Assembly: GCF_014651515.1 (NCBI RefSeq)
Contig: NZ_BMXA01000002.1
Coordinates: 620,001 to 684,000, forward strand
Length of the DNA stretch: 64,000 bases
From: Arenicella chitinivorans
GTDB lineage: Bacteria; Pseudomonadota; Gammaproteobacteria; Arenicellales; Arenicellaceae
Reading direction: 5' to 3'
Shown here: piece after piece, positions 10,032 through 19,005 of the stretch
Layout of the letters: every line of letters begins with the position of its first letter
How positions within the stretch are numbered: the stretch's first letter is position 1
The notes under the pieces: model-generated
Databases searched by the model: none
Seen by the model: the letters and a program-made list of their open reading frames with translations, nothing else
What the model was told of the DNA's origin: nothing
Position numbers and translations under genes: made by a program

Positions 10032-11831
10032 ATGTCTACCATTATTAATCGACGCGACCTGGACTTTTTGATGTATGAAACGCTGGGCTTGGATTCAATC
10101 CTCGCCACTGAGCGTTATCAGGATTATGACCGCGAGGCCATCGCTGCGATTCTCGACCTGGCACAGTCGGTTGCGGAAGAACAGTTTCAACCGTTTGCCG
10201 GTCACTTGGATGAAAACGAGCCTAAATACGTCGATGGTAAGGTCGAGATCATACCCGAGGTGAAACAGGCTCTGGCGGCGTACCGCGACGCGGGTTTGTT
10301 CCTCACTGGCTATGACCAGGATCTTGGCGGTATGCAATTGCCTTGGGTTGTGCATCAGGCATTGAACGGGATGTTTGTGACTGCCAATACCGGTGTGTCC
10401 AGCTATGCCTTTCTAACGCAAGGTGTCGCGAATATGCTGCATGCTTGCGGTTCGGAGCCGCTTAAAGCAAAGTATCTACCCAAACTGGTCGAAGGCGAGT
10501 GGTTCGGCACCATGTGCTTGTCCGAGCCGCAAGCGGGTTCCTCGTTGGCGGATATTCGCACCAAGGCTGAAAAGCAACCCGATGGCAGTTATCGAATAAC
10601 CGGCACGAAGATGTGGATTTCGGGTGGCGATCATGAAATGACCGATAACATCATTCACATGGTATTGGCGAAAGTTCCTGGTGGTCCGGCAGGGGTAAAA
10701 GGCATCTCATTGTTTCTGGTACCCAAGCATCGCGTGAACGATGACGGTACCATCGGTGACAACAACAATATCGCCCTGGCTGGCCTGAATCATAAAATGG
10801 GGCACCGTGGCACCACCAACTGTCTATTAAATTTTGGTGAGAGCGGCGACACCATCGGTTACCTGGTTGGCGAGGAAAACCAGGGTCTGGCAAACATGTT
10901 TCACATGATGAACGAAGCACGGATTGGGGTTGGTGCTGCGGCCACGGTAATTGGCTTAGGTGGTTATTTGTACTCGCTGGACTACGCCCGTAATCGACCT
11001 CAGGGTCGACATCTAACCAATAAAGATCCGAATACGCCAATGGTGATGATTTCGGAGCACGCGGATGTAAAACGCATGCTGCTCACTCAAAAAGCCTATG
11101 TTGAAGGCGCGCAGGCGCTGATCCTGTATTCGGCTAAATTACTGGATGAGCAGAAACTGGCGACCACTGATGCTGAGCGAACGCGTGCCGCGTTGCTATT
11201 GGACTTGTTGACGCCGATCTGTAAATCCTGGCCGTCGGAATTTTGTCTCGAAGCCAACAAGCTGGCGATCCAGATTTTGGGTGGTTACGGTTATACTCGC
11301 GAATACCCAGTTGAGCGCTACTATCGAGATAATCGCTTGAATCATATTCACGAAGGCACGCACGCGATACACGGCCTGGATATTTTGGGTCGCAAAGTGC
11401 GGATGCACGACGGGGCGGCATTAAAAGCTCTGGCCGAAGAGATTCAGCAGAGCCTCACTGCGGCGCAGTCTCATCCTGAATTAGGTGATTACTGCCAACA
11501 GCTTGCAGCGGCTTTGTCTAAAGTAGAGGCAACGTTGGGGGCGATAGGTAAGGCCCCTGATATGACACTGGCCCTTGCCAATGCAACCGCGTTCCTTGAT
11601 GCGATGGGGCATGTTGTGATTGCCTGGATGTGGTTAAAACAAGCGCAGGCCGCGCTCGATGGCTTGGCCAAGAGTGGTGCGCACGATCAACCTTTCTATC
11701 ACGGGAAGCTGGCGGCTTGTAAGTTCTTCTTTAAATACGAACTGCCCACTGCGATTGCCAAATTCGATCTCGTGGCTGAATTGGACGATACGTTCGTACA
11801 GATGGCAGACACGCAATTTATCGGTAGTTGA
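10032..11831 (+). CDS. Acyl-CoA dehydrogenase, long form with extra C-terminal domain
   Basis: A 599-residue FAD enzyme, longer than the usual ~380 residues. The core carries CLSEPQAGSSLADIRT and WISGGDHE in the FAD/substrate region, and LGGYGYTREYPVERYYRD followed by NHIHEGTHAIH, where the Glu is the expected catalytic base. Residues ~470-599 form the extra helical domain typical of the DmdC/FadE5-like subfamily. It forms the trans-2 double bond of an acyl-CoA and passes electrons to ETF, whose genes lie at 31189-35459. The subfamily includes 3-methylmercaptopropionyl-CoA dehydrogenase (DmdC) and broad fatty acyl-CoA enzymes; no other DMSP gene is nearby, so a DmdC role is not claimed. Intergenic gap upstream: 139 bp. 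Confidence 0.92.
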   Translation: MSTIINRRDLDFLMYETLGLDSILATERYQDYDREAIAAILDLAQSVAEEQFQPFAGHLDENEPKYVDGKVEIIPEVKQALAAYRDAGLFLTGYDQDLGGMQLPWVVHQALNGMFVTANTGVSSYAFLTQGVANMLHACGSEPLKAKYLPKLVEGEWFGTMCLSEPQAGSSLADIRTKAEKQPDGSYRITGTKMWISGGDHEMTDNIIHMVLAKVPGGPAGVKGISLFLVPKHRVNDDGTIGDNNNIALAGLNHKMGHRGTTNCLLNFGESGDTIGYLVGEENQGLANMFHMMNEARIGVGAAATVIGLGGYLYSLDYARNRPQGRHLTNKDPNTPMVMISEHADVKRMLLTQKAYVEGAQALILYSAKLLDEQKLATTDAERTRAALLLDLLTPICKSWPSEFCLEANKLAIQILGGYGYTREYPVERYYRDNRLNHIHEGTHAIHGLDILGRKVRMHDGAALKALAEEIQQSLTAAQSHPELGDYCQQLAAALSKVEATLGAIGKAPDMTLALANATAFLDAMGHVVIAWMWLKQAQAALDGLAKSGAHDQPFYHGKLAACKFFFKYELPTAIAKFDLVAELDDTFVQMADTQFIGS

Positions 11832-11838
11832 CCCACCT

Positions 11839-11870
11839 CACCTCAGTCGGGGGTACCCGCGACTGAGGTG
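11839..11870 (+). terminator. Hairpin after the acyl-CoA dehydrogenase
   Basis: A perfect 11-bp inverted repeat (CACCTCAGTCG / CGACTGAGGTG) with a 10-base loop starts 8 bases after the stop codon. No T-run follows, so it is either a weak terminator or a 3'-end stabilising hairpin. The rest of the gap to 12117 shows nothing I can name. Confidence 0.5.
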
Positions 11871-12117
11871 TACGGTTCGCCCGTGTAACCAAATAATTAG
11901 GAATCGACGGGCTTGGCGCTTTATGTGGGGCGACTGACACATCGAATGTGCTCGAGTTGGCCGCCGCGGCAAGAATGACATTGCGACAGTATTGCCGCCA
12001 AGCAAAGAGGTCGTGCAAAACCTGTGAACCTGTCAAATTTGTAATACCTCTCGTTCACTTGTTAAGGAGTACAATGGTCGGTCTTCGTATAACCAAACAC
12101 CACACAGAAAAGGCTTT

Positions 12118-12756
12118 ATGAACATAAAAAATACCTTGCGTCGAAAAGTATTGATCGCATTGACGGCGGTCATGATGGTTCCTTTCTCCAACAGCATGGC
12201 TGCATCACTCAGTGAGATGCCATCTGGCGCCTATGATCTCGATCTGACTCACGCCAGTGTACTGTGGAAAGTCAGCCATCTGGGTTTTTCAACCTATATC
12301 GGCCGCTTTGAAAACTTCGATGCGGACCTGGTGTTGGATACTCAGGACTTTACTAAGAGCTCGGTCGACGTTGAGATCCAAGTTGATTCGCTGGAGACGG
12401 CGTTCCCATTTCCAGAAAAAGAAGACTTCAATAAAAAACTGTCGATGGAATGGTTCAAAGGTGGCGAGTTCCCGACCATCAACTTTGTTTCTAAAAAGGT
12501 CAGTGCCTTGGCGGAAGATAATACCTTTACGATCGAAGGTGATTTGACCTTGATGGGTAACACGCACCCAGTGACTTTGGACGCAAAATTGAACGGTTTC
12601 ACGCCGAGTCACCCATTTAAGAAGGTGCCGTTGATTGGATTTTCTGCTGTTACCACCATTGACCGCACGGTTTGGGGCTTAAGTAATTACGCACCCAATA
12701 TCGGTGCCGATGTTAAAGTGGAAATCGAAGGCGAATTCACTATGCAAGCGAAATAA
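12118..12756 (+). CDS. YceI-family periplasmic lipid-binding protein
   Basis: A 212-residue protein with a Sec signal peptide (MNIKNTLRRK followed by a hydrophobic run, cleavage near SMAA, residue ~29). The mature part begins YDLDLTHASVLWKVSHLGFSTYIGRF, the classical YceI opening, and continues to IEGEFTM near the end. YceI proteins are lipocalin-like beta-barrels that bind isoprenoid or other hydrophobic ligands in the periplasm; the exact role is unsettled. AAAAGG lies upstream of the ATG. A hairpin follows directly, so it is probably monocistronic. Its place in a block handling a probably hydrophobic substrate is suggestive only. Confidence 0.93.
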   Translation: MNIKNTLRRKVLIALTAVMMVPFSNSMAASLSEMPSGAYDLDLTHASVLWKVSHLGFSTYIGRFENFDADLVLDTQDFTKSSVDVEIQVDSLETAFPFPEKEDFNKKLSMEWFKGGEFPTINFVSKKVSALAEDNTFTIEGDLTLMGNTHPVTLDAKLNGFTPSHPFKKVPLIGFSAVTTIDRTVWGLSNYAPNIGADVKVEIEGEFTMQAK

Positions 12757-12775
12757 TCACATCAGATTCCCAAAG

Positions 12776-12814
12776 GGCCAGCGATTGTGACTGCAATCGC
12801 TGGCCTTGCTATTT
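12776..12814 (+). terminator. Probable terminator after the YceI gene
   Basis: A perfect 12-bp GC-rich stem (GGCCAGCGATTG / CAATCGCTGGCC, 12776-12787 and 12794-12805) with a 6-base loop, followed by the modestly T-rich TTGCTATTTG. It lies 20 bp past the stop codon. Confidence 0.7.
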
Positions 12815-12921
12815 GATTGAGCGGATAATCTTTTCGATCAAGACTTTCCCTCGGGATTTCGTTATTCTCACACGTTTATAGCAGCCACTCAGGTATCGAG
12901 TGCCTTTTCCGATCACATCAT

Positions 12922-15441
12922 ATGTCTCAATCAAATTCTCTTTACGACACCCTGGTTTTTCGCCATGCAAAATGGGTGTTACTGCTCTTTATTCTGATTG
13001 CCGGTGCCTTATCGCCGTATGCTAAAGAGTTTCGCCTGGACGCATCGTCGGACTCGTTGGTGCTGGAAAATGATGAATCGCTGAAGTACTTCCGCGAGGT
13101 TGTCAGCCAATACGCGGGCGATGAATTATTGCTTGTGACTTACAAGCCTCATGGTGACTTGTTTGCCAGCGCGACCTTGGATGATCTCGGCGCATTGCGT
13201 GAAAAACTGCTAACACTGGATCTAGTTAAGTCGATCATCTCAATTCTCGATGCCCCGCTGACACAAAGCCCGCCAGTCACCTTGGCAGAGCTTGCCACGA
13301 ATCCACAGACGCTTCGCGACGCGCGTACTGACCTCGACTTGGCAAAGCAAGAGTTGACCGGCAGTGCTCTATATCGCGACCTCTTGGTTAGTGACGACCT
13401 GTCGACTACCGCGATTGTGATGTCTTTAGCTGGGGATGCGGAAGTGTCGGCTTTGCTGGACAAGCGCAACGCGCTGCGTGAAAAGCGTGCCGAAGGTACA
13501 TTGTCGTCGGCGGAGGCGGCCGAGCTCGAGGCAGTCACCAAAGAGCACCAGGTGAAGGCGGATGCGGCACAAGCTCGTCAAGCGGCGATGATTGCTCAGG
13601 TGCGCGGCATCATGCAAGAGCATGAAGCTAATGCCAAGTTGTTCTTGGGTGGACTGCCAATGATCGTGGCCGACTCTGTGGCATATATAAATGCAGACGT
13701 GATGACGTTCGGCCTCGCCGCACTCGCCGTCATCGTCCTGATACTGACGATCGCATTCCGTCAGTTCGGTTGGATCGTGATGCCTTTAATCAACTGCGCT
13801 GCAACCGGGTTCATTATTGTGTGTTTACTTGGTTTGTTGAACTGGCCGATATCCGTAGTGTCATCAAATTTTCTGTCGCTGCTGTTAATCATCACACTGT
13901 CACTGAATATCCATTTAATTGTACGGTATCGTGAGCTGGCTAAGCTGCACCCAGATCATGATCAAACCGCCTTGTTGAGCAGTACGGTGCGTTCGAAATT
14001 TATACCGTGTTTGTATACTGCGCTGACCACCATTGTTGCTTTTGCGTCCCTGATTGTGAGCGGCATACGTCCAGTCATCGATTTTGGCTGGATCATGTGT
14101 TTGGGCATCGTGGTGGCATTTATTACCACCTTTACCCTGTTTCCGGCATTGGCAGTGTGGATGCGACCGCGGGCGGTGAAACACAATCGCGATCCATTGA
14201 GCAAACTCATTCTAAATGGCGCGCAATCTATGCACCAGCGTGGCGTGTTAGTCAGTTTGTTCTTTACCGTGATCGCTGTGGCGGCAATCTATGGAATCGC
14301 TAATCTCACCGTAGAAAACCGCTTCATCGACTATTTCAAGCCGGATACCGAGATTTATCAGGGCATGGTAGAGATCGATGAGCAGCTTGGTGGTACCACG
14401 CCCATGGACATCATTCTGGATGCACCGGCGGAATTTCTAGCCACCAAGTCAGCCTCAGAAAGTCCATCGGAGGAAGCGGACGAGGACGACTTCGAGGACG
14501 ATGATTTCTTCGACGAGTTTGAAGATGAGGAGTCAGGCGACAACATCGTCATTTCATCGTACTGGTTCAACAAGCAAGGGTTAGACAAGCTTAAAGCGAT
14601 TCAGCGTTCACTGGATGACATTCCAGCCACCGGAAAAGTGATGAGTTTGGCAACCAGTATGAGTGTCTTTGAGGGGCTGCGAGATCAAGGTCCGATGGAT
14701 AATATCGACTTATCCTTTATGCTCACAGTCTTGTCGGACGACAATAAGAAGACCTTGATTGATCCGTATTTGTCAGAAGACGGTAATCAGACACACATTA
14801 ACATTCGCGTGTTTGAGACTTTCCGGGGGCTGGACCGAGATCAGCTGATCAGTGATATTCGTACTATGTTGATCGAGGAGCATGGCTTGCAGGACGAGCA
14901 GATCAACATTTCAGGTATGGTGGTGCTGTACAACAATATGTTGAATTCGTTGTTTAACTCTCAAATTATGACGCTGGGCACTGTATTTGTGGTGATCTTT
15001 CTAATGTTTATAGTGTTGTTTCGCAGTGTAAAGCTCGCTTTAATCAGTATTATTCCAAATGTGTTTTCTGCTGCCGTGGTGCTAGGCATCATGGGTATTT
15101 TCTCGATTCCTCTGGATCTGATGACAATTACCATTGCTGCCATCAGCGTGGGGATCGCCGTCGATAACTCGATTCACTTTGTGCACCGCTATCGAGATGA
15201 AATGCGGGCGCGAGCGGACAATCGCGCGGCGATTAATTCGGCCACTTTGAATGTGGGGCAAGCCATGTTCTACACCACACTAGTAATCACCGCGGGATTT
15301 TTGATTATGGTGTTCTCGAATTTTGTCCCGACCATGTATTTTGGTGTTCTAACTGGCATCGCCATGGTCACCGCATTGATTGCAAATCTGGTCATGCTGC
15401 CGATGCTGGTAGCGGCGATCAAACCTATTGAGGATGCCTAA
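12922..15441 (+). CDS. MMPL/RND-superfamily transporter
   Basis: An 839-residue inner-membrane protein. It has one membrane segment near the N-terminus, a periplasmic loop (~40-265), five segments (~265-420), a further segment (~435-455), a second loop and a last group of five (~685-830). This duplicated 12-segment plan is that of RND/MMPL exporters (hopanoid/lipid HpnN-like and sterol-sensing-like proteins). The second loop carries a very acidic stretch at residues ~514-540 (about 20 Asp/Glu), unusual for the family. It overlaps nothing upstream, but the M20 peptidase starts 3 bp after its stop. Cargo is unknown; hydrophobic compounds or lipids are the family norm. Confidence 0.88.
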   Translation: MSQSNSLYDTLVFRHAKWVLLLFILIAGALSPYAKEFRLDASSDSLVLENDESLKYFREVVSQYAGDELLLVTYKPHGDLFASATLDDLGALREKLLTLDLVKSIISILDAPLTQSPPVTLAELATNPQTLRDARTDLDLAKQELTGSALYRDLLVSDDLSTTAIVMSLAGDAEVSALLDKRNALREKRAEGTLSSAEAAELEAVTKEHQVKADAAQARQAAMIAQVRGIMQEHEANAKLFLGGLPMIVADSVAYINADVMTFGLAALAVIVLILTIAFRQFGWIVMPLINCAATGFIIVCLLGLLNWPISVVSSNFLSLLLIITLSLNIHLIVRYRELAKLHPDHDQTALLSSTVRSKFIPCLYTALTTIVAFASLIVSGIRPVIDFGWIMCLGIVVAFITTFTLFPALAVWMRPRAVKHNRDPLSKLILNGAQSMHQRGVLVSLFFTVIAVAAIYGIANLTVENRFIDYFKPDTEIYQGMVEIDEQLGGTTPMDIILDAPAEFLATKSASESPSEEADEDDFEDDDFFDEFEDEESGDNIVISSYWFNKQGLDKLKAIQRSLDDIPATGKVMSLATSMSVFEGLRDQGPMDNIDLSFMLTVLSDDNKKTLIDPYLSEDGNQTHINIRVFETFRGLDRDQLISDIRTMLIEEHGLQDEQINISGMVVLYNNMLNSLFNSQIMTLGTVFVVIFLMFIVLFRSVKLALISIIPNVFSAAVVLGIMGIFSIPLDLMTITIAAISVGIAVDNSIHFVHRYRDEMRARADNRAAINSATLNVGQAMFYTTLVITAGFLIMVFSNFVPTMYFGVLTGIAMVTALIANLVMLPMLVAAIKPIEDA

Positions 15442-15444
15442 GTC

Positions 15445-16761
15445 ATGCCATGGTCTTTGCCGAGGATACTGGTTGGCATTCTTGCGCTGAGTACCAACCA
15501 GGTTGTGCTCAGCGATGAGCTGACTGCGCCGAAAAGTGTGCTATCGACCGTTGAGCAAGCCATGGTTGCCTGGGTTGATACGCAGCAATCTCAAATGGTG
15601 GCGGAACTCAAGTCGCACGTCGACATTAATACTGGAACCGACAATGTCACTGGGATCGATGCGTATCGTGCGGTGCTCGAAGCGGAACTTCAGCAGCTTG
15701 GATTTGCTACACAAACCATCGAAGCACGACCCCAGGTCATCCTTAGTTGCGATGGTCGCCCTTTAAAGCTGGCCAACCATTTACTCGCTGAGCGGAAAGG
15801 CAAGCCTGGCGCCCGGCGTATATTTTTGAATGGGCACATGGATACCGTGTTCTCTGCGCGAGATGAATTTCAGACCTTACAAATCGACGCTGACGGCGTA
15901 TTGCGCGGTCCTGGTGTGGCAGATATGAAAGGTGGCATTGTGGTGATGTTAACAGCGCTTCGTGCGTTGATGACCGAAGCAATGTTGGAGGACGCACACA
16001 TCACGGTGTTGCTTAACAGTGATGAGGAAGTTGGTTCATTGGACTCTCGCGCGCTAATAGAAACGCTGGCGCAAGCGCATGACATCGGTTTGGTCTTTGA
16101 AGGCACCACCGAAAATCGCATGACACGGGCTCGCAAAGGTCTGGGTCAGGTTCGCCTTAAAGTGACTGGCCGGGAATCGCATGCGGGCGGAGCCCATGCT
16201 GACGGTGTGTCAGCCAATTTAGAGTTAGCGCACAAGATTATTGCGATTGAGTCATTAACCAACTACGCGCAGCAGATGACGGTGAATACCGGTGTGATGC
16301 GCGGTGGTGAAAAACGCAATACAATTCCTGGGTGTGCCGATGCCTATATTGATTTGCGGTTTCCGGATCAAGCTGCCGGCGAAGGCTTGCAGGCGAAAAT
16401 TAAGACGATCGTTGATTCACCCAGTACCTCGAATCAGCGCTTCGCCGATTTGCCGCATACCGAGATGTGGAGTGTTTTACATCGCCCCGCAAAGCAACCG
16501 CACCCAGCTGTAGATGCATTAATCGCTGAGATCATGATGATATCGGCGTCGCTCGGTGACGCCGTGATCGGGACTGTGTATTCCGGCGGTGGGACCGATG
16601 GTTCGATCGCGCAACACGCGGGTTTACCAACCGTCGATAGTCTTGGTGTTGATGGTGGCGGGGCGCATTCGTCGCGCGAATTCTCGAGCATTGAAAGTCT
16701 GGTTGCTCGCAGTAAGCTGGCCGCGATTGTATTGGCGCGTCAGATACAAACTGCGCCGTAG
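15445..16761 (+). CDS. Secreted M20 metallopeptidase, carboxypeptidase G2-like
   Basis: A 438-residue protein with an N-terminal signal peptide (hydrophobic to about residue 22), so probably periplasmic. Metal-binding motifs are in order: HMDTVF, the bridging Asp in GVADMKGG, the catalytic Glu pair in NSDEEVGS, and His in GGGAHSSRE near the C-terminus. A dimerisation domain starts around RESHAGGAHADG. M20A/G2-type enzymes hydrolyse C-terminal amino-acid or acyl-amino-acid bonds with two zinc ions. The ATG is 3 bp after the MMPL stop and the gene is 15 bp ahead of an esterase, so the three are probably co-transcribed. Substrate unknown. Confidence 0.9.
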   Translation: MPWSLPRILVGILALSTNQVVLSDELTAPKSVLSTVEQAMVAWVDTQQSQMVAELKSHVDINTGTDNVTGIDAYRAVLEAELQQLGFATQTIEARPQVILSCDGRPLKLANHLLAERKGKPGARRIFLNGHMDTVFSARDEFQTLQIDADGVLRGPGVADMKGGIVVMLTALRALMTEAMLEDAHITVLLNSDEEVGSLDSRALIETLAQAHDIGLVFEGTTENRMTRARKGLGQVRLKVTGRESHAGGAHADGVSANLELAHKIIAIESLTNYAQQMTVNTGVMRGGEKRNTIPGCADAYIDLRFPDQAAGEGLQAKIKTIVDSPSTSNQRFADLPHTEMWSVLHRPAKQPHPAVDALIAEIMMISASLGDAVIGTVYSGGGTDGSIAQHAGLPTVDSLGVDGGGAHSSREFSSIESLVARSKLAAIVLARQIQTAP

Positions 16762-16776
16762 CGATCAAAGTCGCTG

Positions 16777-17523
16777 ATGTCATCTGCACGAAACCTATTC
16801 TTCGTATTCATCCTTCTTACCCAAACCAGTTGCGCGGCAACAGATCTTATGAGTAACGAATCAAACACAATCGAAATTCAACATGGCAACGGTAATGTAA
16901 AGCACGCGGTCATCTGGTTACATGGTCTGGGCGCCACAGCAGATGATTTTCCACCGGTGGTGCCTGAGCTGGGATTGACAGATCAACCCGCGATACGGTT
17001 TGTGTTTCCGCAGGCCCCTGTGCGGCCCATCACCATCAATGGTGGCATGCCGATGCCGGGCTGGTACGATATCAAAGGAATGGACATCAAAGATAAACAG
17101 GACGCGGTCGGCATGGCAGAGTCGCAAGCCACGCTTGATGGATTGATTCAGGCGCAAATTGACGCCGGCGTTCCGAGTGAGAATATTATTGTTGCCGGGT
17201 TTTCACAGGGTGGCGCGGTCGCGTATTTTACCGCTATCCGCAGCCAGTACAGACTCGGCGGCATTCTGGCATTGTCGACCTACTTGCCGTTTATGGAGCA
17301 ATCCGAGGCCGAGCAATCTGGTGAAAATCTCAATACGCCAATCTTTGCCAGTCACGGTACGAGTGACCCGGTGGTGCCATTGGCGCTGGGAGCTGGCAGC
17401 GTGACACACTTGCAAGCCTTGGGATATCAGGTTGAGTGGCATGAGTACCCCATGGAGCATAATGTAATTCTGCCGCAGATCCGAGCTATTGGTGCTTGGA
17501 TTAATCGCGTATTCAGCGACTGA
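16777..17523 (+). CDS. Phospholipase/carboxylesterase family hydrolase
   Basis: A 248-residue alpha/beta hydrolase of the carboxylesterase/acyl-protein thioesterase-like family. The motifs are VIWLHGLGATADDF, the nucleophile in GFSQGGAV, Asp in SHGTSDPVV and His in PMEHNV. The ATG at 16777 gives a short hydrophobic N-terminus ending TQTSC, a poor lipobox match; an internal ATG at 16849 would give a cytosolic protein of 224 residues. Neither start has a clear ribosome site. The family cleaves short-chain esters, which fits hydrolysis of an ester made by the Baeyer-Villiger enzyme, although other genes lie between them. Confidence 0.87.
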   Translation: MSSARNLFFVFILLTQTSCAATDLMSNESNTIEIQHGNGNVKHAVIWLHGLGATADDFPPVVPELGLTDQPAIRFVFPQAPVRPITINGGMPMPGWYDIKGMDIKDKQDAVGMAESQATLDGLIQAQIDAGVPSENIIVAGFSQGGAVAYFTAIRSQYRLGGILALSTYLPFMEQSEAEQSGENLNTPIFASHGTSDPVVPLALGAGSVTHLQALGYQVEWHEYPMEHNVILPQIRAIGAWINRVFSD

Positions 17524-17535
17524 GGCACAGACTGT

Positions 17536-18372
17536 TTAGTCCAGGTGGTGCGCCGCACCGCTAACGACCACAGGTGATCCTTTGACGGTGGTGGCATCAA
17601 CTTGAATCCGTGAAGACTGCCCCATGTCCTGACCTTGTAAAATCTCGATCTGTGATGCATCAGTTTGATCGGTGTCGCGTAGATAGCCCATAAAGGCTGC
17701 CGCTGCAGCACCGGTGGCCGGGTCTTCCAGTACCCCGCCCGAGGCAAATGCGTTGCGCGCGTAAAATCGTGTCGCGGAATCCTGTACGACAAACATCACG
17801 GTCACCAGTCCGTTATCCAGCATGAACTCACGACCCGCCTCCAGATCGTAGTCCATTTTCGACAAACTAGTTCGATCTTGCAATGCGAATACCTGATGAT
17901 CTGCCCCAGCGAAAATGTGTGCGGGTTTAATGCGCGAATCAAGCTCGTTCGTGGTGTAGCCAAATAGGGCCAGCGTGTCGGTGATCTGTCGTGCGCTCAG
18001 CGTTTTACTACGCGTTGCTGGTGAGCTTAACGCTGCGCTTAGGATGCCATTGTCCTCTCGCCCAGAGACTTCAATCTGGCCTTCATTGAGCACGAGTGGG
18101 TACGAGCCGGCGCCCAGACGCTCTGCCAGTGCGACCCCCAGAGCAATGGTCGCATGACCGCAAAATGGCACTTCATTTTCCGGCGAAAAGTAGCGCACAC
18201 GCCAGGTGTCAGCTTGCGGTATGGGCGCTGCGAAAACTGTCTCTGAGTAACCCAGCTCTGTTGCCAGAGCCTGCATACTCTCCGTGTTGGGCAGTGCTTC
18301 TTGAATGACGACGCCGGCAGGGTTGCCGCCTTGCTGGTTGATTGAGAAGGCTGAAATTCTATGTGGCTGCAT
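17536..18372 (-). CDS. PhzF-family isomerase/epimerase
   Basis: A 278-residue protein with the two-lobed PhzF fold. The conserved N-terminal FxxxxxxGNPAGVV region is present (FSINQQGGNPAGVV), as are the catalytic Glu in GYSETVF, the VPFCGHATI motif and the GVLEDPATGAAAAAF motif of the second lobe. Family members isomerise small cyclic or amino acid-like metabolites; most, like this one, have no known substrate, and no phenazine genes are present. CTGGAG precedes the ATG. It is convergent with the esterase (12 bp apart) and divergent from the Lrp-type regulator, which may control it. Confidence 0.9.
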   Translation of the reverse strand: MQPHRISAFSINQQGGNPAGVVIQEALPNTESMQALATELGYSETVFAAPIPQADTWRVRYFSPENEVPFCGHATIALGVALAERLGAGSYPLVLNEGQIEVSGREDNGILSAALSSPATRSKTLSARQITDTLALFGYTTNELDSRIKPAHIFAGADHQVFALQDRTSLSKMDYDLEAGREFMLDNGLVTVMFVVQDSATRFYARNAFASGGVLEDPATGAAAAAFMGYLRDTDQTDASQIEILQGQDMGQSSRIQVDATTVKGSPVVVSGAAHHLD

Positions 18373-18442
18373 ACGCGCTCCAGTTGACTGTGAACAGATA
18401 GGCAGTATAGGAGGCGTGGCGCGCGTATTAAATAATAAAAAT

Positions 18443-18466
18443 TAGGTAAACTAGTTGTTTAGCCTA
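18443..18466. promoter_or_regulatory. Candidate operator between phzF-like gene and Lrp-type regulator
   Basis: An imperfect dyad, TAGGTAAAC and GTTTAGCCTA around the centre TAGTT, sits in an A/T-rich stretch of the 144-bp divergent intergenic region. The arms differ by one inserted base. Lrp/AsnC proteins commonly bind such A/T-rich dyads near their own promoter. Binding is inferred from position and symmetry only. Confidence 0.45.
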
Positions 18467-18516
18467 AAAATATAAGTTATTACTGGTGAATATAAGTATT
18501 AATAGAGGTTTTGGCT

Positions 18517-18948
18517 GTGGATGACATTGATATGCAGATTGTGCGTGCGGTATTGCGTGACGGGCGAATCAGTATTACCGAGCTGGCAGATCGCGTGTCG
18601 ATGTCAGCGCCAGCGGTAACGGAACGACTGCGGCGCCTTGAGCAGCGTGGGGTCATTCAACACTATCAGGCGGTCGTCAACCCAGAAAAGCTCGGATATC
18701 ACTTGGAAGCCATTGTCAGGTTAAAGCCGCGACCGGGCGCGCTGAAAAAAGTTGAAGAGATGATTGTGCAGCAACGCAGATTTACGCAATGCGATAAGGT
18801 CACCGGGGACGATTGTTTTATTGCTCGGCTGGCGCTGAGATCCATTGCAGAATTGGATGTATTGCTCGATCCGTTTCACGATCTTGCTGAGAGTAATACG
18901 GCGATCGTGAAATCGTCGCCCGTGCGGATGCGTTTGCCGGTGTTGTAG
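18517..18948 (+). CDS. Lrp/AsnC-family transcriptional regulator
   Basis: A 143-residue protein beginning VDDIDMQIVRAVLRDGRIS at a GTG, 8 bases after GAGG; an in-frame TTG at 18511 is too close to that ribosome site. Residues ~4-60 are the AsnC-type winged helix-turn-helix (ITELADRVSMSAPAVTERLRRLE) and ~65-140 the RAM ligand-binding domain. It is divergent from the PhzF-like gene, and a dyad lies between them. It probably senses an amino acid or related metabolite; the effector is not evident. Confidence 0.93.
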   Translation: MDDIDMQIVRAVLRDGRISITELADRVSMSAPAVTERLRRLEQRGVIQHYQAVVNPEKLGYHLEAIVRLKPRPGALKKVEEMIVQQRRFTQCDKVTGDDCFIARLALRSIAELDVLLDPFHDLAESNTAIVKSSPVRMRLPVL

Positions 18949-19005
18949 TTGGTGAGGCAGTTGGGGCGCACTGACCTAGGCCGGGCAGTGCGCCATTGTG
19001 CGGCT

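Noticed and set aside
10032-11831. Assignment as DmdC of DMSP breakdown
   Set aside because: The long acyl-CoA dehydrogenase subfamily is broad and no dmdA, dmdB or dmdD neighbour is seen; the ligase next to it is not diagnostic.
17536-18372. Phenazine biosynthesis gene phzF
   Set aside because: No other phz genes; PhzF-fold proteins are widespread with other roles.
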